DNA of 64,000 nt, from NCBI RefSeq assembly GCF_023008405.1, contig NZ_CP095376.1, positions 7,544,501 to 7,608,500 on the forward strand, read 5' to 3'. The stretch is from Amycolatopsis sp. FBCC-B4732. GTDB taxonomy: Bacteria; Actinomycetota; Actinomycetes; Mycobacteriales; Pseudonocardiaceae. Made by a program: the position numbers and the translations under genes. How positions within the stretch are numbered: position 1 is the first letter of the stretch; each line of letters starts with the position of its first letter. Shown piece after piece: positions 9,664-18,259 of the stretch. The notes below the pieces were generated by a model, which was not told the DNA's origin, searched no databases, and saw only the letters and a program-made list of their open reading frames with translations.

Positions 9664-10688
9664 CCCTTGCACCTCTCGCGGTTGAGAGGCACCAGCGGGA
9701 TCGGCACATCGTTGATCAGCGGCGGCAAGCTGACGCTCCCGGTGAACTCGCAGGCGTAGAAGTTGAACCAGGAGCCGTAGTCCGCGGTGCGGGTCAGCGT
9801 GCTCACCTTGGTGGGCAGGAACTGGATGAAGTGCTCCAGCTCCGGTTCGTTCTTGTTGAGCTGGTTCGTGAGGGTGCCGAGCGCGCTGATGTCGTTCTTC
9901 AGCGGCTCGCGGACCTCGCCGAGCAGCCCGGACGTCGTTTCGGCCAGGTTGCCGAGGCTCTCGATGGCGTCGCCGATCGGCTTGCGGTCGGCGGCGAGGC
10001 CGGAGGTCAGCTGCTGCAGCTTGATGATCAGGTCGTTGAGCTGCGGCGTGTGCGCGTTGACCGTGTCGAGGACCGAGTTGAGGTTGTCGATGACCTCGCC
10101 GATCACCTGGTCCTTGTTCGCGATCGTGGTGGCCAGCGACGCGGTGTGCGAAAGCAGGCTTTCGACGGTGCCGCCCTCGCCCTGCAGGACCTGGATGACC
10201 TCGTACGACAGCTTGTTGACGTCGTCCGGGTTGAGCGCGGTGAAAAGCGGCTTGAAGCCGTTGAACAGCTCGGTCAGGTCCAGCGCCGGCGTGGTCCGGT
10301 CCAGCGGGATGGTGCCGCCGGGGCCGAGCGTCTTGCCGCCGCTGTTCTCGCCTTCGCCGAGGGAGACGTAGCGCTGGCCGACCAGGTTGCGGAACTTGAT
10401 CTGCGCGGTCACCCCGGCCGGCAGCTGCCGGCCGGCGTCGACCTCGAACTCGACCTCGGCCTGGCGCTTGTCGACGATCTTGACGTCCTTGACCTGCCCG
10501 ACCCGGACGCCGGCGATGCGGACGTCGTCGTTGGGCAGCAGGAGCGTCGCGTCGGTGAAGCGCGCCTTGTAGGCGTTGGTGCTGGTGGTGTTGATGTTGG
10601 CGATGCTGATCCCGAGGATCGTCGTGAACAGCACGGTGACGACGACGAAGACGCCGAGCTTGATCAGCGGTGCGAGCAGTCCCCTCAC
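9660..10688 (-). CDS. mceB: Mce family protein MceB
   Basis: Second Mce subunit, 342 residues. A strongly hydrophobic N-terminus (LGVFVVVTVLFTTILGI) precedes the MCE domain (about residues 38-115) with VRIAGVRVGQVKDVKI and the LVGQRYVSLGEGE strand. The helical domain that follows is predicted to pack with the other Mce subunits in a tube. Two Cys near the C-terminus (YACEFTG and ERCKG) mirror those of MceC, again suggesting an external disulfide. The start is GTG at 10688 in a GTGA overlap with the mceA stop. Confidence 0.92.
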   Translation of the reverse strand: MRGLLAPLIKLGVFVVVTVLFTTILGISIANINTTSTNAYKARFTDATLLLPNDDVRIAGVRVGQVKDVKIVDKRQAEVEFEVDAGRQLPAGVTAQIKFRNLVGQRYVSLGEGENSGGKTLGPGGTIPLDRTTPALDLTELFNGFKPLFTALNPDDVNKLSYEVIQVLQGEGGTVESLLSHTASLATTIANKDQVIGEVIDNLNSVLDTVNAHTPQLNDLIIKLQQLTSGLAADRKPIGDAIESLGNLAETTSGLLGEVREPLKNDISALGTLTNQLNKNEPELEHFIQFLPTKVSTLTRTADYGSWFNFYACEFTGSVSLPPLINDVPIPLVPLNRERCKG

Positions 10689-12022
10689 TTGACCGTCACC
10701 TCCGCGCCCCGGTACAGCGGGCCGACGAGCAGGGCGCTCCAGCCCGGGACGTCCGAGGCGTTCATGCCCAGCTGCGGGCCGAGCAGGTCGGCCAGGAAGC
10801 CCTGTTCCGCGCTCGAGTACGCAAGTTGATCAGCACTGTCACCGGCTCCGCTGCCTCCACCGGCCGCGTCGGCCTTGAACTTGGCCGGGTTGAGCCCCTC
10901 GCCCACCGTCTTCGGCGCGGCCTGGTGCTTGGTCCCGTCCTGGAAGGCACCGTCCGGCGGTTCCGAGGGGAACGGCTTCGGGATGTCCTTCATGTCGTAG
11001 CAGCGCGGCCCGCGCTTGTCCTCGAACCGCGGCTCTTCCTTGCCCGCCTCGTACGGCGCCCGCGGCACGATGATCTCGATCGTGGCGTGCAGGCCCGGCT
11101 TGTCGGTGCCCTTGCCGAGCGCCTGGTCGATCAGCGGCACGTTCCGGGCCATCTGGGAGATCACGCAGGGGTACTCCGGGGCGTACTTCGCCAGCAGCTC
11201 GGCCGTCGGCCGGGCGGTGTCGGCGAGGGAGATGATGTTCTCCTTGTTGTTCTGCAGGAAGGTCTGCAGGTCCAGCGACGCGGTCGTCAGGGTGCCGTAG
11301 AGGTTCGACAGGTTCTGCTGCTGGTCGACCACGGTCCGGGTGGTCGTGCTCAGGTTGTCGAGGCTCTGCACCAGGTCCGGCGCGGCGTCCTTCAGGTGGT
11401 CCGAGAACTCCGCGAGCGCCTTGAGGTTGTGCTGCAGCTCCGGCTCGTGCGGGTTCAGCTCGCCGATGTAGGTGCCCAGCTGCGTCAGCGTGTCGCCGAG
11501 CTGGTCGCCGCGGCCCTGCAGCGCCGTCGAGATCGCGGTGAGCGTCGCCGACAGCTTCTGCGGCTGCACCGCCTGCAGCACCGGCATCAGGTGCTCGAAC
11601 GCCTGGTCCAGCTCGACCGCGCTGGACGTGCGGTCCTGCGGGATGACGTCGCCGCTGGCCAGCGTCTTGGCCGACGGGTCCTTCGGGATCTCCAGCGAGA
11701 CGAACCGCTCGCCGAAGAGCGTCTTCGGCAGGAACCGCGCCGAAACGTTCTCCGGGATCAGCTTCGCCGACTCCGGCTTGAGCGCCAGCGTCAGCTCGGC
11801 GCCGTGGTCGGTGGCGACGATGTCCTGCACCGAGCCGACGATCAGCCCGCGCACCTTGACGTCGGACTGCTTGATCAGCTGGTTGCCGATCTTGTCGGCC
11901 TGGAGCTTGACCGTGACGAACGGCGTGAACGCCTTGTCGTAGAGCGCGATGGACAGCGCCACCCCGCCGACCATCACGGCGATGAGCAGCAGGCCGAGCA
12001 GCCTGCGTCGGAGCGTCCTCAT
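10685..12022 (-). CDS. mceA: Mce family protein MceA
   Basis: First Mce subunit, 445 residues, the longest of the set because of a C-terminal extension rich in Pro, Lys and Gly. After the anchor (LLGLLLIAVMVGGVALSIAL) comes the MCE domain (VKVRGLIVGSVQDIVA, LFGERFVSLEIP). The C-terminal part has the Mce4_CUP1-like helical region and a conserved segment PEYPCVISQM with a Cys. ATG at 12022 overlaps the yrbEB stop in ATGA; the longer open frame upstream is only the shadow of yrbEB. Position directly after the permease genes supports the MceA call. The lipid carried cannot be told from sequence. Confidence 0.92.
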   Translation of the reverse strand: MRTLRRRLLGLLLIAVMVGGVALSIALYDKAFTPFVTVKLQADKIGNQLIKQSDVKVRGLIVGSVQDIVATDHGAELTLALKPESAKLIPENVSARFLPKTLFGERFVSLEIPKDPSAKTLASGDVIPQDRTSSAVELDQAFEHLMPVLQAVQPQKLSATLTAISTALQGRGDQLGDTLTQLGTYIGELNPHEPELQHNLKALAEFSDHLKDAAPDLVQSLDNLSTTTRTVVDQQQNLSNLYGTLTTASLDLQTFLQNNKENIISLADTARPTAELLAKYAPEYPCVISQMARNVPLIDQALGKGTDKPGLHATIEIIVPRAPYEAGKEEPRFEDKRGPRCYDMKDIPKPFPSEPPDGAFQDGTKHQAAPKTVGEGLNPAKFKADAAGGGSGAGDSADQLAYSSAEQGFLADLLGPQLGMNASDVPGWSALLVGPLYRGAEVTVK

Positions 12023-12855
12023 CCCGCGATCCTTACCGTGACGTCGGTTCCCCAGATGGCGAAGCCGATGAAGAAGTTCATGATCGACACCGTGACGATG
12101 GACAGGCGCACGGCCTTGCCGACCGCCACGCCGACCCCGGCCGGGCCGCCGGTCGCCCGGTACCCGAAGTAGCAGTGCGACAGGATGATCAAGACGCTGA
12201 AGAGCAGCACCTTGATGAACGAATACAGCACGTCCTGCGGTGGCAGGAACAAGTCGAAGTAGTGGTCGTAGGTACCGGCCGACTGGTTGTAGATGTAGAT
12301 GACGACCAGTCTCGACGCGAGGTACGAGCTCAGCAGGCCGATGATGTAGAGCGGGATGACCGCCACGAACCCGGCGATGATCCGGGTCGTCACCAGGTAC
12401 GGCAGGCTCGGCACACCCATGACTTCCAGCGCGTCGATCTCCTCGGAGATCCGCATCGCGCCCAGCTGCGCGGTGAACCCGGCGCCGACCGTGGCGCTCA
12501 ACGCGAGGCCGGCGACCAGCGGCGCGATCTCGCGGGTGTTGAAGAACGCGGTCAGGAAGCCGGTGAAGGCCGACGTCCCGATCGAGTTCAGCGCCGAGTA
12601 GCCCTGGAGGCCGACGAGGACACCGGTGAACAGCGTCAAGCCGACCATCACGCCGACCGTGCCGCCGATGACGGCGAGCGAGCCGGACCCGAAGCTCACC
12701 TCGGCCAGCAGCCGGAGGACTTCCTTGGTGTAGCGGCGCAGCGTCCGCGGCGTCCACAGCAGCGCCCGGCCGTAGAACGACATCTGGTCACCGAGGGTGT
12801 CCAGCGTCTGGAGGGGTCGGTTGGCGACGCGCTTCGCGCCCTGGAGGAACGTCAT
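12019..12855 (-). CDS. yrbEB: YrbE/MlaE-type permease, second of pair
   Basis: This is an integral membrane permease subunit of the Mce ABC importer, paired with YrbEA. It has 278 residues with five or six hydrophobic helices and the MlaE-family signature around residues 130-160 (LGAMRISEEIDALEVMGV), whose EEIDALEVMG is the coupling region for the ATPase. ATG at 12855 lies four bases after the yrbEA stop. The family's role is extraction or insertion of lipid between the Mce tube and the inner membrane. Confidence 0.95.
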   Translation of the reverse strand: MTFLQGAKRVANRPLQTLDTLGDQMSFYGRALLWTPRTLRRYTKEVLRLLAEVSFGSGSLAVIGGTVGVMVGLTLFTGVLVGLQGYSALNSIGTSAFTGFLTAFFNTREIAPLVAGLALSATVGAGFTAQLGAMRISEEIDALEVMGVPSLPYLVTTRIIAGFVAVIPLYIIGLLSSYLASRLVVIYIYNQSAGTYDHYFDLFLPPQDVLYSFIKVLLFSVLIILSHCYFGYRATGGPAGVGVAVGKAVRLSIVTVSIMNFFIGFAIWGTDVTVRIAG

Positions 12856-12859
12856 GGCG

Positions 12860-13654
12860 CTAGTCCAGCTTTCCGGGCACGATCTGCAGGTAGATCAGGG
12901 TGATCACGAAGTTCACGACGAACAGCAGCAGGAACGTGATGACCACCGACTGGTTCACCGCGTCCCCGACGCCCTTCGGGCCGCCGGAGGGGTTCAGGCC
13001 CCGGTAGGACGCGACGACGGCGGCGATGAACCCGAAGATCAGCGCCTTGAGCTCGCCGACCCAGAGGTCGGGCAGTTGCGCGAGGGCGGAGAAGCTCGCC
13101 AGGTACGCACCCGGCGTCCCGCCCTGCAGCACGACGTTGAAGAAGTAGCCGCCCAGCACGCCGATGACGCTGACCATGCCGTTGAGCAGCAGCGCGACCA
13201 GCATCATCGCGAGGGTGCGCGGCACGATCAGCCGCTGCACCGCGGAGACGCCGAGCACCTCCATCGCGGCGATCTCTTCGCGGATGGTGCGCGCGCCGAT
13301 GTCGGCGCAGACGGCGGAGCCGCCCGCGCCCGCCACCAGCAGCGCGGTGACCAGCGGACTGGCCTGCTGCACGGTGGCGAGCACGGAGCCCGCGCCGGTG
13401 TAGGACTGCGCGCCCAGCTGGCGGGCGAGCGAACCGAACTGCAGCGAGATGACCGCGCCGAACGGGATCGCCACGAGGGCCGTCGGCAGGATGGTCACGC
13501 TCGCGATGAACCACGACTGCTGGATGAACTCCCGCAGCTGGAACGGGCGCTGGAACAGGCCGCGGACGATGTCCAGGCCGAGTGCGAACAGGTTCCCGGT
13601 CTCTCGGAGCATGCCGATCCCGGGGATCTTCGCCTGTGTTGCGGGAGAACTCAC
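12860..13654 (-). CDS. yrbEA: YrbE/MlaE-type permease, first of pair
   Basis: First permease subunit of the Mce transporter, 264 residues and multi-pass. The MlaE motif is clear at about residues 115-145 (DIGARTIREEIAAMEVLGV), matching the EEIxAxEVxG coupling sequence of its partner. The start is GTG at 13654 in a GTGA overlap with the upstream ATPase gene, so the ATPase and both permeases are translationally linked. That physical link is unusual in comparison with Mycobacterium tuberculosis, where the ATPase gene mkl stands apart from the mce operons. Confidence 0.95.
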   Translation of the reverse strand: MSSPATQAKIPGIGMLRETGNLFALGLDIVRGLFQRPFQLREFIQQSWFIASVTILPTALVAIPFGAVISLQFGSLARQLGAQSYTGAGSVLATVQQASPLVTALLVAGAGGSAVCADIGARTIREEIAAMEVLGVSAVQRLIVPRTLAMMLVALLLNGMVSVIGVLGGYFFNVVLQGGTPGAYLASFSALAQLPDLWVGELKALIFGFIAAVVASYRGLNPSGGPKGVGDAVNQSVVITFLLLFVVNFVITLIYLQIVPGKLD

Positions 13655-14850
13655 CGGCCACCTGGCCCGTTGTCACGCGGCGGCGGCATCCGGTGCGAGC
13701 CGGGTCTCGGCGGCTGGCCGCCGCCCGGGATGCGCGCCACCTGGTCGGCGGGCAGTTGCCCGTGGTGCTGGTTCGGGACGCCGTCACCCTGCGGGCGGGC
13801 GCCGGCCGGCACCTGCTGCTGTTGCTGGGCTTGGGCGACACGGCGGGGGCTGACGCCGTAGTGGCGCTGCTCCTCCGGGCTCAGGGAGGCGATGATGCCC
13901 TCCTGCGCGGGCTGCGGCAGCCGGTGCAGGACCTCCATGACCCGGTCCTTGCGGCGGACCGCGCCCATCCGGGTCGGCACACCCGGCGTCGTCTGCATCT
14001 GCGGCGGCACCCCGGAGATGTCCTCGACCCCGCCGGCGTGGTGCCCGGCGTCGAACATCGCCTTTTCGGCGGCGATCTGGGCGGAGTCCTTCTCTTCGGA
14101 CATGCCGATCGGGCCCTGCATCCGGCCGTTGAGGAACTGCTTGACGACCGGCTCCTCGCTGGTCAGCAGCACCTCGCGTGGGCCGAACATGACCAGTTCC
14201 TTGCGGAAGAGCATGCCCAGGTTGTCCGGCACCGTACGGGCCAGGTTGATGTTGTGCGTGACGATCAGGAACGTCGCGTCGATCTGCGCGTTCACGTCGA
14301 GGAACAGCTGCGAGATGTAGGTGGTGCGGACCGGGTCGAGACCCGAGTCCGGCTCGTCGACCAGGATGATCTCGGGGTCGAGCACCAGGGCGCGGGCGAG
14401 GCCGGCGCGCTTGCGCATACCACCGGAGATCTCGCCGGGGAGCTTCTTGTCGGCGCCGTTCAGACCCGTCATGTCGAGCTTTTCGAGGACGATCCGGCGG
14501 ATTTCCGTCTCGGACTTCTTCGTGTGCTCGCGCAGCGGGAAAGCGACGTTGTCGTAGAGGTTCATCGAGCCGAACAGCGCGCCGTCCTGGAAGAGGACGC
14601 CGAAGAGCTTCCGGATCTCGTAGAGCTTGTGTTCGGAGCACGTCACGATGTCGACGCCGTTGATCACGCAGCGCCCGCGGTCGGGCTTGAGCAGGCCGAT
14701 CATCGACTTGAGGAACACCGACTTGCCGGTTCCGGACGGTCCGAGCATCGCCGAGACCTCGCCCGGGGGCAGGGTCAGCGTGACGTCCCGCCAGATGGCC
14801 TGCTTACCGAAGGACTTGGTCAGACCTTCGATGACCACCTCGGCACCCAT
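13651..14850 (-). CDS. mceG: Mce transporter ATPase (Mkl/MceG type)
   Basis: ATP-binding subunit energising the Mce lipid importer. The nucleotide-binding domain occupies residues 1-250, with Walker A GPSGTGKS at 37-44, signature ISGGM at 141-145, Walker B ILVDEP at 161-166 and the switch His in VTHN. Beyond residue 250 is a 150-residue extension, Gln/Pro/Gly-rich towards its end, with a poly-Gln run (about residues 342-346). Mycobacterial Mkl also has a C-terminal extension, but this one is longer and low in complexity. ATG at 14850 follows GGAGGTG. It opens the mce operon, 317 bases beyond the rplL terminator, and overlaps yrbEA by four bases. Confidence 0.95.
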   Translation of the reverse strand: MGAEVVIEGLTKSFGKQAIWRDVTLTLPPGEVSAMLGPSGTGKSVFLKSMIGLLKPDRGRCVINGVDIVTCSEHKLYEIRKLFGVLFQDGALFGSMNLYDNVAFPLREHTKKSETEIRRIVLEKLDMTGLNGADKKLPGEISGGMRKRAGLARALVLDPEIILVDEPDSGLDPVRTTYISQLFLDVNAQIDATFLIVTHNINLARTVPDNLGMLFRKELVMFGPREVLLTSEEPVVKQFLNGRMQGPIGMSEEKDSAQIAAEKAMFDAGHHAGGVEDISGVPPQMQTTPGVPTRMGAVRRKDRVMEVLHRLPQPAQEGIIASLSPEEQRHYGVSPRRVAQAQQQQQVPAGARPQGDGVPNQHHGQLPADQVARIPGGGQPPRPGSHRMPPPRDNGPGGR

Positions 14851-15237
14851 CGCACCTCCAGGAGCTGTTCCGCGTCATTGCGCCCGCTGCCACACCCATG
14901 CCACCCCACGTCGGCGGCGGGTGCGGGCCGTGCGCCGCATTAACCCGCGTCAACCAGGTGCAACGAGCTGAGTGCGAACAGGTTACTCACCAGTTTTCTT
15001 TTCTGGCCAGACCCGGACCCATCGTCACCCCGCCGTGATCGGCAACTGCAGGGAACCTAGTCCATTCGGGGCAACGACGCAGATCCCCGCGGCCCCGCAC
15101 CCGCGTTTTAGGGACCCGGGGCTATTCGGACACCGCTCCTAGGGGATGCCCGTGACCAGGCAAAACGGAAGGGGCGGGCATCCGCGTGGATGCCCGCCCC
15201 TTCTCGAGGTGGTGCTGAGGCGCTTGCGCGCCCGAGA
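14851..15237. other. rplL-mceG intergenic region
   Basis: These 387 bases hold the rplJ-rplL terminator at their right end. The rest must contain the mce operon promoter and any operator. I could not place a convincing -10/-35 pair. The stretch 14985-15010 is unusually A/T-rich for this genome (AAAAGAAAAC on the minus strand) and would suit an upstream promoter region. No small ORF with a ribosome site was seen. Confidence 0.6.
15168..15203 (-). terminator. rplJ-rplL operon terminator
   Basis: A perfect 16-base inverted repeat (15168-15183 with 15188-15203) has a four-base loop. On the minus strand it is followed by CGTTTTG, giving the classic intrinsic terminator layout 35 bases beyond the rplL stop. 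It separates ribosomal transcription from the mce operon. Confidence 0.9.
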
Positions 15238-15624
15238 TCACTTGATGGAGATCTTGGCGCCCGCGGCCTCGAGCTTCTCCTTGGCGGCCTCGGCGGCCTC
15301 CTTGTCGACCTTCTCCAGGAGGGCCTTGGGAGCGGCCTCGACCAGCTCCTTGGCCTCCTTCAGGCCCAGACCGGAGACGACCTCGCGGACGACCTTGATG
15401 ACCTGGATCTTCTTGTCGCCGGCGCCCTCGAGGACGACGTCGAACTCGTCCTGCTCCTCGACGGCGGCCGGGGCGGCACCGGCGGGGCCGGCGGCGGCGA
15501 CGGCGACCGGCGCGGCGGCGGTGACGTCGAAGGTGTCCTCGAACTCCTTCACGAACTCGGACAGCTCGAGGAGGGTGAGCTCCTTGAAGGCGTCGATCAG
15601 CTCGGCGGTGCTCAGCTTCGCCAT
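15238..15624 (-). CDS. rplL: 50S ribosomal protein L7/L12
   Basis: Stalk protein of the large ribosomal subunit, present as dimers bound to L10 and recruiting translational GTPases. The 128-residue product has the N-terminal dimerisation domain ([15 protein letters not shown]), an Ala/Pro/Gly hinge at about residues 35-55 and the C-terminal domain with the conserved [11 protein letters not shown] and [12 protein letters not shown] helices. Length is typical. It follows rplJ by 52 bases and ends shortly before a strong terminator. Confidence 0.98.
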   Translation of the reverse strand: MAKLSTAELIDAFKELTLLELSEFVKEFEDTFDVTAAAPVAVAAAGPAGAAPAAVEEQDEFDVVLEGAGDKKIQVIKVVREVVSGLGLKEAKELVEAAPKALLEKVDKEAAEAAKEKLEAAGAKISIK

Positions 15625-15676
15625 GATGGCTTCCTCTCAGAAAAACGAACTAAAAGCGTTCGGGGTGGGGGGTGGA

Positions 15677-16231
15677 TCAGCTCTCGGCGGGTGCTTCGGC
15701 TGCTTCGGTACCGGCGGCGTTGCGCTGCTTCTCCTCCAGCGCGGCAGCCAGGCGGGCGACCTGGGACGCCGGCGCCTGGAACAGCGCGGCGGCCTGGGAC
15801 AGCTTCGCCTTGAACGCGCCCGCCGCCTTGGCGAGCAGGACCTCACGGCTGTCGAGATCGGCGATCTTGTTGATCTCGTCCACGGACAGCGCTTTGCCGT
15901 CCATGTAGCCGCCCTTGATCACAAGCGCGTTGTTGTCCTTCGCGAAGTCGCGAAGCGCCTTGGCGGCGTCGACCGCTTCACCCTCGACGAAGGCGATGGC
16001 GGTGGCACCGACGAACAGGTCCTCGAGCCCCGTGACGCCCGCGTCTTCCGCGGCACGCTTGACGAGGGTGTTCTTCGCGACCCGGTACTTGGCACTGGTG
16101 CCGAGAGCGCGGCGCAGCTGGGACAGCTGGGACACGGAGAGGCCGGTGTACTGGGTAACGACGGTGGCCGAGCTGTTGCGGAAGCTCTCCGCGATCTCGG
16201 CGACGGCCGCCACCTTGTCGGGCTTCGCCAT
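15677..16231 (-). CDS. rplJ: 50S ribosomal protein L10
   Basis: Base of the L7/L12 stalk and, in many bacteria, translational autoregulator of its own operon. The 184 residues begin with the conserved [12 protein letters not shown] segment and include [16 protein letters not shown] and the KNTLVKRA basic motif that contacts 23S rRNA. The C-terminal helix that binds L7/L12 dimers follows, with an Ala/Glu-rich tail. ATG at 16231 is preceded by GAGAGGAGG. The long hairpin-rich leader upstream fits L10-mediated control. Confidence 0.98.
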   Translation of the reverse strand: MAKPDKVAAVAEIAESFRNSSATVVTQYTGLSVSQLSQLRRALGTSAKYRVAKNTLVKRAAEDAGVTGLEDLFVGATAIAFVEGEAVDAAKALRDFAKDNNALVIKGGYMDGKALSVDEINKIADLDSREVLLAKAAGAFKAKLSQAAALFQAPASQVARLAAALEEKQRNAAGTEAAEAPAES

Positions 16232-16452
16232 GGTCGCCTCCTCTCTTGGCTAGTGTTTCCACTGGCGTCGAGGAGCCCCCAAACGACGAAACGCCCTCGC
16301 GCAAGCAGTCGCGGGGCGTTCTTCCGGCACACGTGCCGGGGCCTCGTTCCTCCTGCGCGGGCCGCCCGGCGAGTTGCGGGACCTTCGTTCCCCACGGAAG
16401 CGGGGAAAACCAGCGGTCTTCGGTAGAACCACCGAGAAGAATACATTGTCAA
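16232..16452 (-). promoter_or_regulatory. rplJ promoter and probable L10 leader
   Basis: On the minus strand TTGACA at 16452-16447 is a perfect -35; the -10 near 16422-16428 is weak (TCTACC or TTCTAC). The transcript would have a leader of about 180 bases. Within it are CCGGCAC/GTGCCGG (16324-16339) and a stem with one bulge pairing 16290-16301 with 16310-16320, followed by a T-rich stretch. This arrangement resembles the L10 leader that binds L10(L12)4 to control rplJL, and the T-rich hairpin could serve as an attenuator. Covariation has not been checked. Confidence 0.5.
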
Positions 16453-16508
16453 GCCGACAAGCCTTCTCCGACCCCCACCTTCGCGGCGCCGTGGGGCATC
16501 ATGGTCAC

Positions 16509-17411
16509 GTGGCGGAGCAGCGCGATGACGGAAAGCCGGGCTCGGAACTCGAACCGGCGGGCTCGAACGCACCCACACCCCCGGGCGGCACCCCAGCGCT
16601 CCCACAGCCGTCGGGACAGCCGCCGGTTGATCCGGCGCAGCTGGAGCAGTTCCGCCAGTTCCAGCAGTTCCAGGACTACCTGAGGTTCACCCAGTCCCAG
16701 CAGGGCAACCAGCCGGCTCCTCCACCGGACGCCGGCGTGGTCCAGGCGCCGCCGTCCCAGCCTCCGGTGATCCCCCCGGGCTACCAGCTGGTCCCGGCCG
16801 AGCGCCGCCGCGCCCCGAGGTGGCTGAGCTGGCTCGGCAAGAAGGTCATCGCGTGGGTCTTGGCCTTGGTCATCCTCGGCGTCGCGGGAACGTGGTTGTA
16901 CAACCACTTCTTCCCGAACGACTCGGGCAAGACGTCCGCCCAGCTCGCCCAGGAGGGCGGCGGGAAGTACCACACGAACCACGTGTTCTCGACGAACCCG
17001 TACGAGGCCGTGCGGTTCGTGTACCACAACATCGCCCAGGGCCGGGTCGCCGACGCTTGCGGCCGGTTCCAGAACGAGGGTCCGCGCGACATCCAGACGC
17101 AGTTCGCGCAGGACATCGCGCAGACGTTCCGCCAGAACGCCGCCCAGACCGACTGCAAGAAGGCCGTCGAATTCCTCGCCACCCAGGTGACGAACAAGAA
17201 CGACTACGCCGAATCCCTGCCCTCGAGCGTCTCGGCGCCGCTGCCCGGCGACACCGTGACGATCGATTCCTGCACCTTCCCGGTCCAAGGGGGCCCGGCA
17301 CTGGGCGTCTTCACGGTCTCGAAGGTCGACAAGGGGCAGTGGCTGATCACCGGTCACGCCATCGGGCCGGCGAAGTGCAGCGGAGTCCCGACGACGTCAC
17401 CGACCCGCTGA
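16509..17411 (+). CDS. single-pass membrane protein of unknown function
   Basis: I do not recognise the family. The 300-residue protein has a cytoplasmic Pro/Gln-rich N-terminus with FRQFQQFQDYLRF, a membrane helix at about residues 117-138 (VIAWVLALVILGVAGTWLY) and an external domain with NPYEAVRFVYHNIAQGRVADAC. That last segment looks like an NTF2-like or lipoprotein-type fold, with three Cys that could form disulfides. I used GTG at 16509; the open frame extends further left but only through the rplJ promoter. It is a lone plus-strand gene inside the minus-strand ribosomal series, divergent from rplJ and ending four bases from the convergent hydrolase gene. Confidence 0.7.
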   Translation: MAEQRDDGKPGSELEPAGSNAPTPPGGTPALPQPSGQPPVDPAQLEQFRQFQQFQDYLRFTQSQQGNQPAPPPDAGVVQAPPSQPPVIPPGYQLVPAERRRAPRWLSWLGKKVIAWVLALVILGVAGTWLYNHFFPNDSGKTSAQLAQEGGGKYHTNHVFSTNPYEAVRFVYHNIAQGRVADACGRFQNEGPRDIQTQFAQDIAQTFRQNAAQTDCKKAVEFLATQVTNKNDYAESLPSSVSAPLPGDTVTIDSCTFPVQGGPALGVFTVSKVDKGQWLITGHAIGPAKCSGVPTTSPTR

Positions 17412-17415
17412 GCTC

Positions 17416-18189
17416 CTAGCGCGGGTGCGGCGCCGACAGGAACGCCACCAGCGCCTCCGAGAACGCCGGGGACATCACCGCCGTCATGTGGTCGCCCGGG
17501 ATGCGGACCAGGCGGGCCCCCGCGATCGCCGCCGCCAAGCGCTCCGGCTCCGCGGCCAGCTGGTCTTGGTCGCCCGCCAGGACCAGCGTCGGGACGCCGA
17601 TCGCGGACAGGTCCAGGTGGCCCTCCTTCGACGCCAGTGCCACCGCCGCCAGTGCGCGGCGGTCGCCGCCGACCGCGTCCGCCAGCAGCCGGAACGGGAC
17701 GCCCGATGGCGGGACCGTCGACGGGTCCTCCGCCAGCAGCGCCGAAGCGATGTCCGCCGGCTTCACCACGCGCAGGTCGACGCCGCCGAAGTCGACGATG
17801 CCCGAGCCGACGCCGCCCGTGGCCAGGCAGCGGATGCGCTTGTCCGCGGCCGTGGCCGTCAGGGCGATGATCGCGCCCATCGAGTAGCCGACCATCGAGA
17901 CCTCGTCGAGGGCCAGTTCGTCCAGCAGGGCCGAGACGTCGCGGGCCATCGTGTCTTCGGTGTAGCAGGACTCGTCGTGCGGCTTCTCCGACCGGCCGTG
18001 GCCGCGCGCGTCCAGGGAGATCACCGTGAAACCGGCCGAGCGCAAAGCGGCGACCACGCCGGTGGAGATCCAGTTCGCGTTCGTGTCGGCCGCGAAGCCG
18101 TGTTGGAGCAGCACCGGGCGGTGGGCGCCGTCGCCCTCCCACACGGTGTAGTTCAACCGGAGGCCGTCGAACGACGCGAAAGTCGGCAT
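17416..18189 (-). CDS. alpha/beta hydrolase
   Basis: Probable esterase or lipase-like enzyme of the alpha/beta fold, about 257 residues, without a signal peptide. The oxyanion region is LLQHGFAAD, the nucleophile elbow GYSMG places the Ser near residue 104, the acidic residue is probably in LAGDQDQL and the catalytic His is in GDHMTAVM near the C-terminus. The start may be 18189 (MPTFASFDG) or 18198 (three residues longer); neither has a good ribosome site. It lies just beyond the rplA terminator. Mycobacterium has the hydrolase lipG in the same interval between rplA and rplJ, so this may be its positional counterpart, though substrate is unknown. Confidence 0.85.
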   Translation of the reverse strand: MPTFASFDGLRLNYTVWEGDGAHRPVLLQHGFAADTNANWISTGVVAALRSAGFTVISLDARGHGRSEKPHDESCYTEDTMARDVSALLDELALDEVSMVGYSMGAIIALTATAADKRIRCLATGGVGSGIVDFGGVDLRVVKPADIASALLAEDPSTVPPSGVPFRLLADAVGGDRRALAAVALASKEGHLDLSAIGVPTLVLAGDQDQLAAEPERLAAAIAGARLVRIPGDHMTAVMSPAFSEALVAFLSAPHPR

Positions 18190-18208
18190 GGCGTCCATCA
18201 GACACGAA

Positions 18209-18245
18209 GAAAGGGCGCCCCCGCAGTAAGCGGGGACGCCCTTTC
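18209..18245 (-). terminator. rplK-rplA terminator
   Basis: GAAAGGGCG and CCCCGC at 18209-18224 pair with GCGGGG and CGCCCTTTC at 18230-18245, with one bulged base and a five-base loop. On the minus strand it is followed by TTCGTGT. It lies 15 bases beyond the rplA stop. Confidence 0.85.
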
Positions 18246-18259
18246 TGGTGATCTCAGAC

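Noticed and set aside
14977..14984. AACAGGTT before mceG as a KstR-like operator (AAC-N2-GTT core)
   Set aside because: Only the six core bases fit; the outer T and A of the KstR consensus are missing, so chance is as likely.
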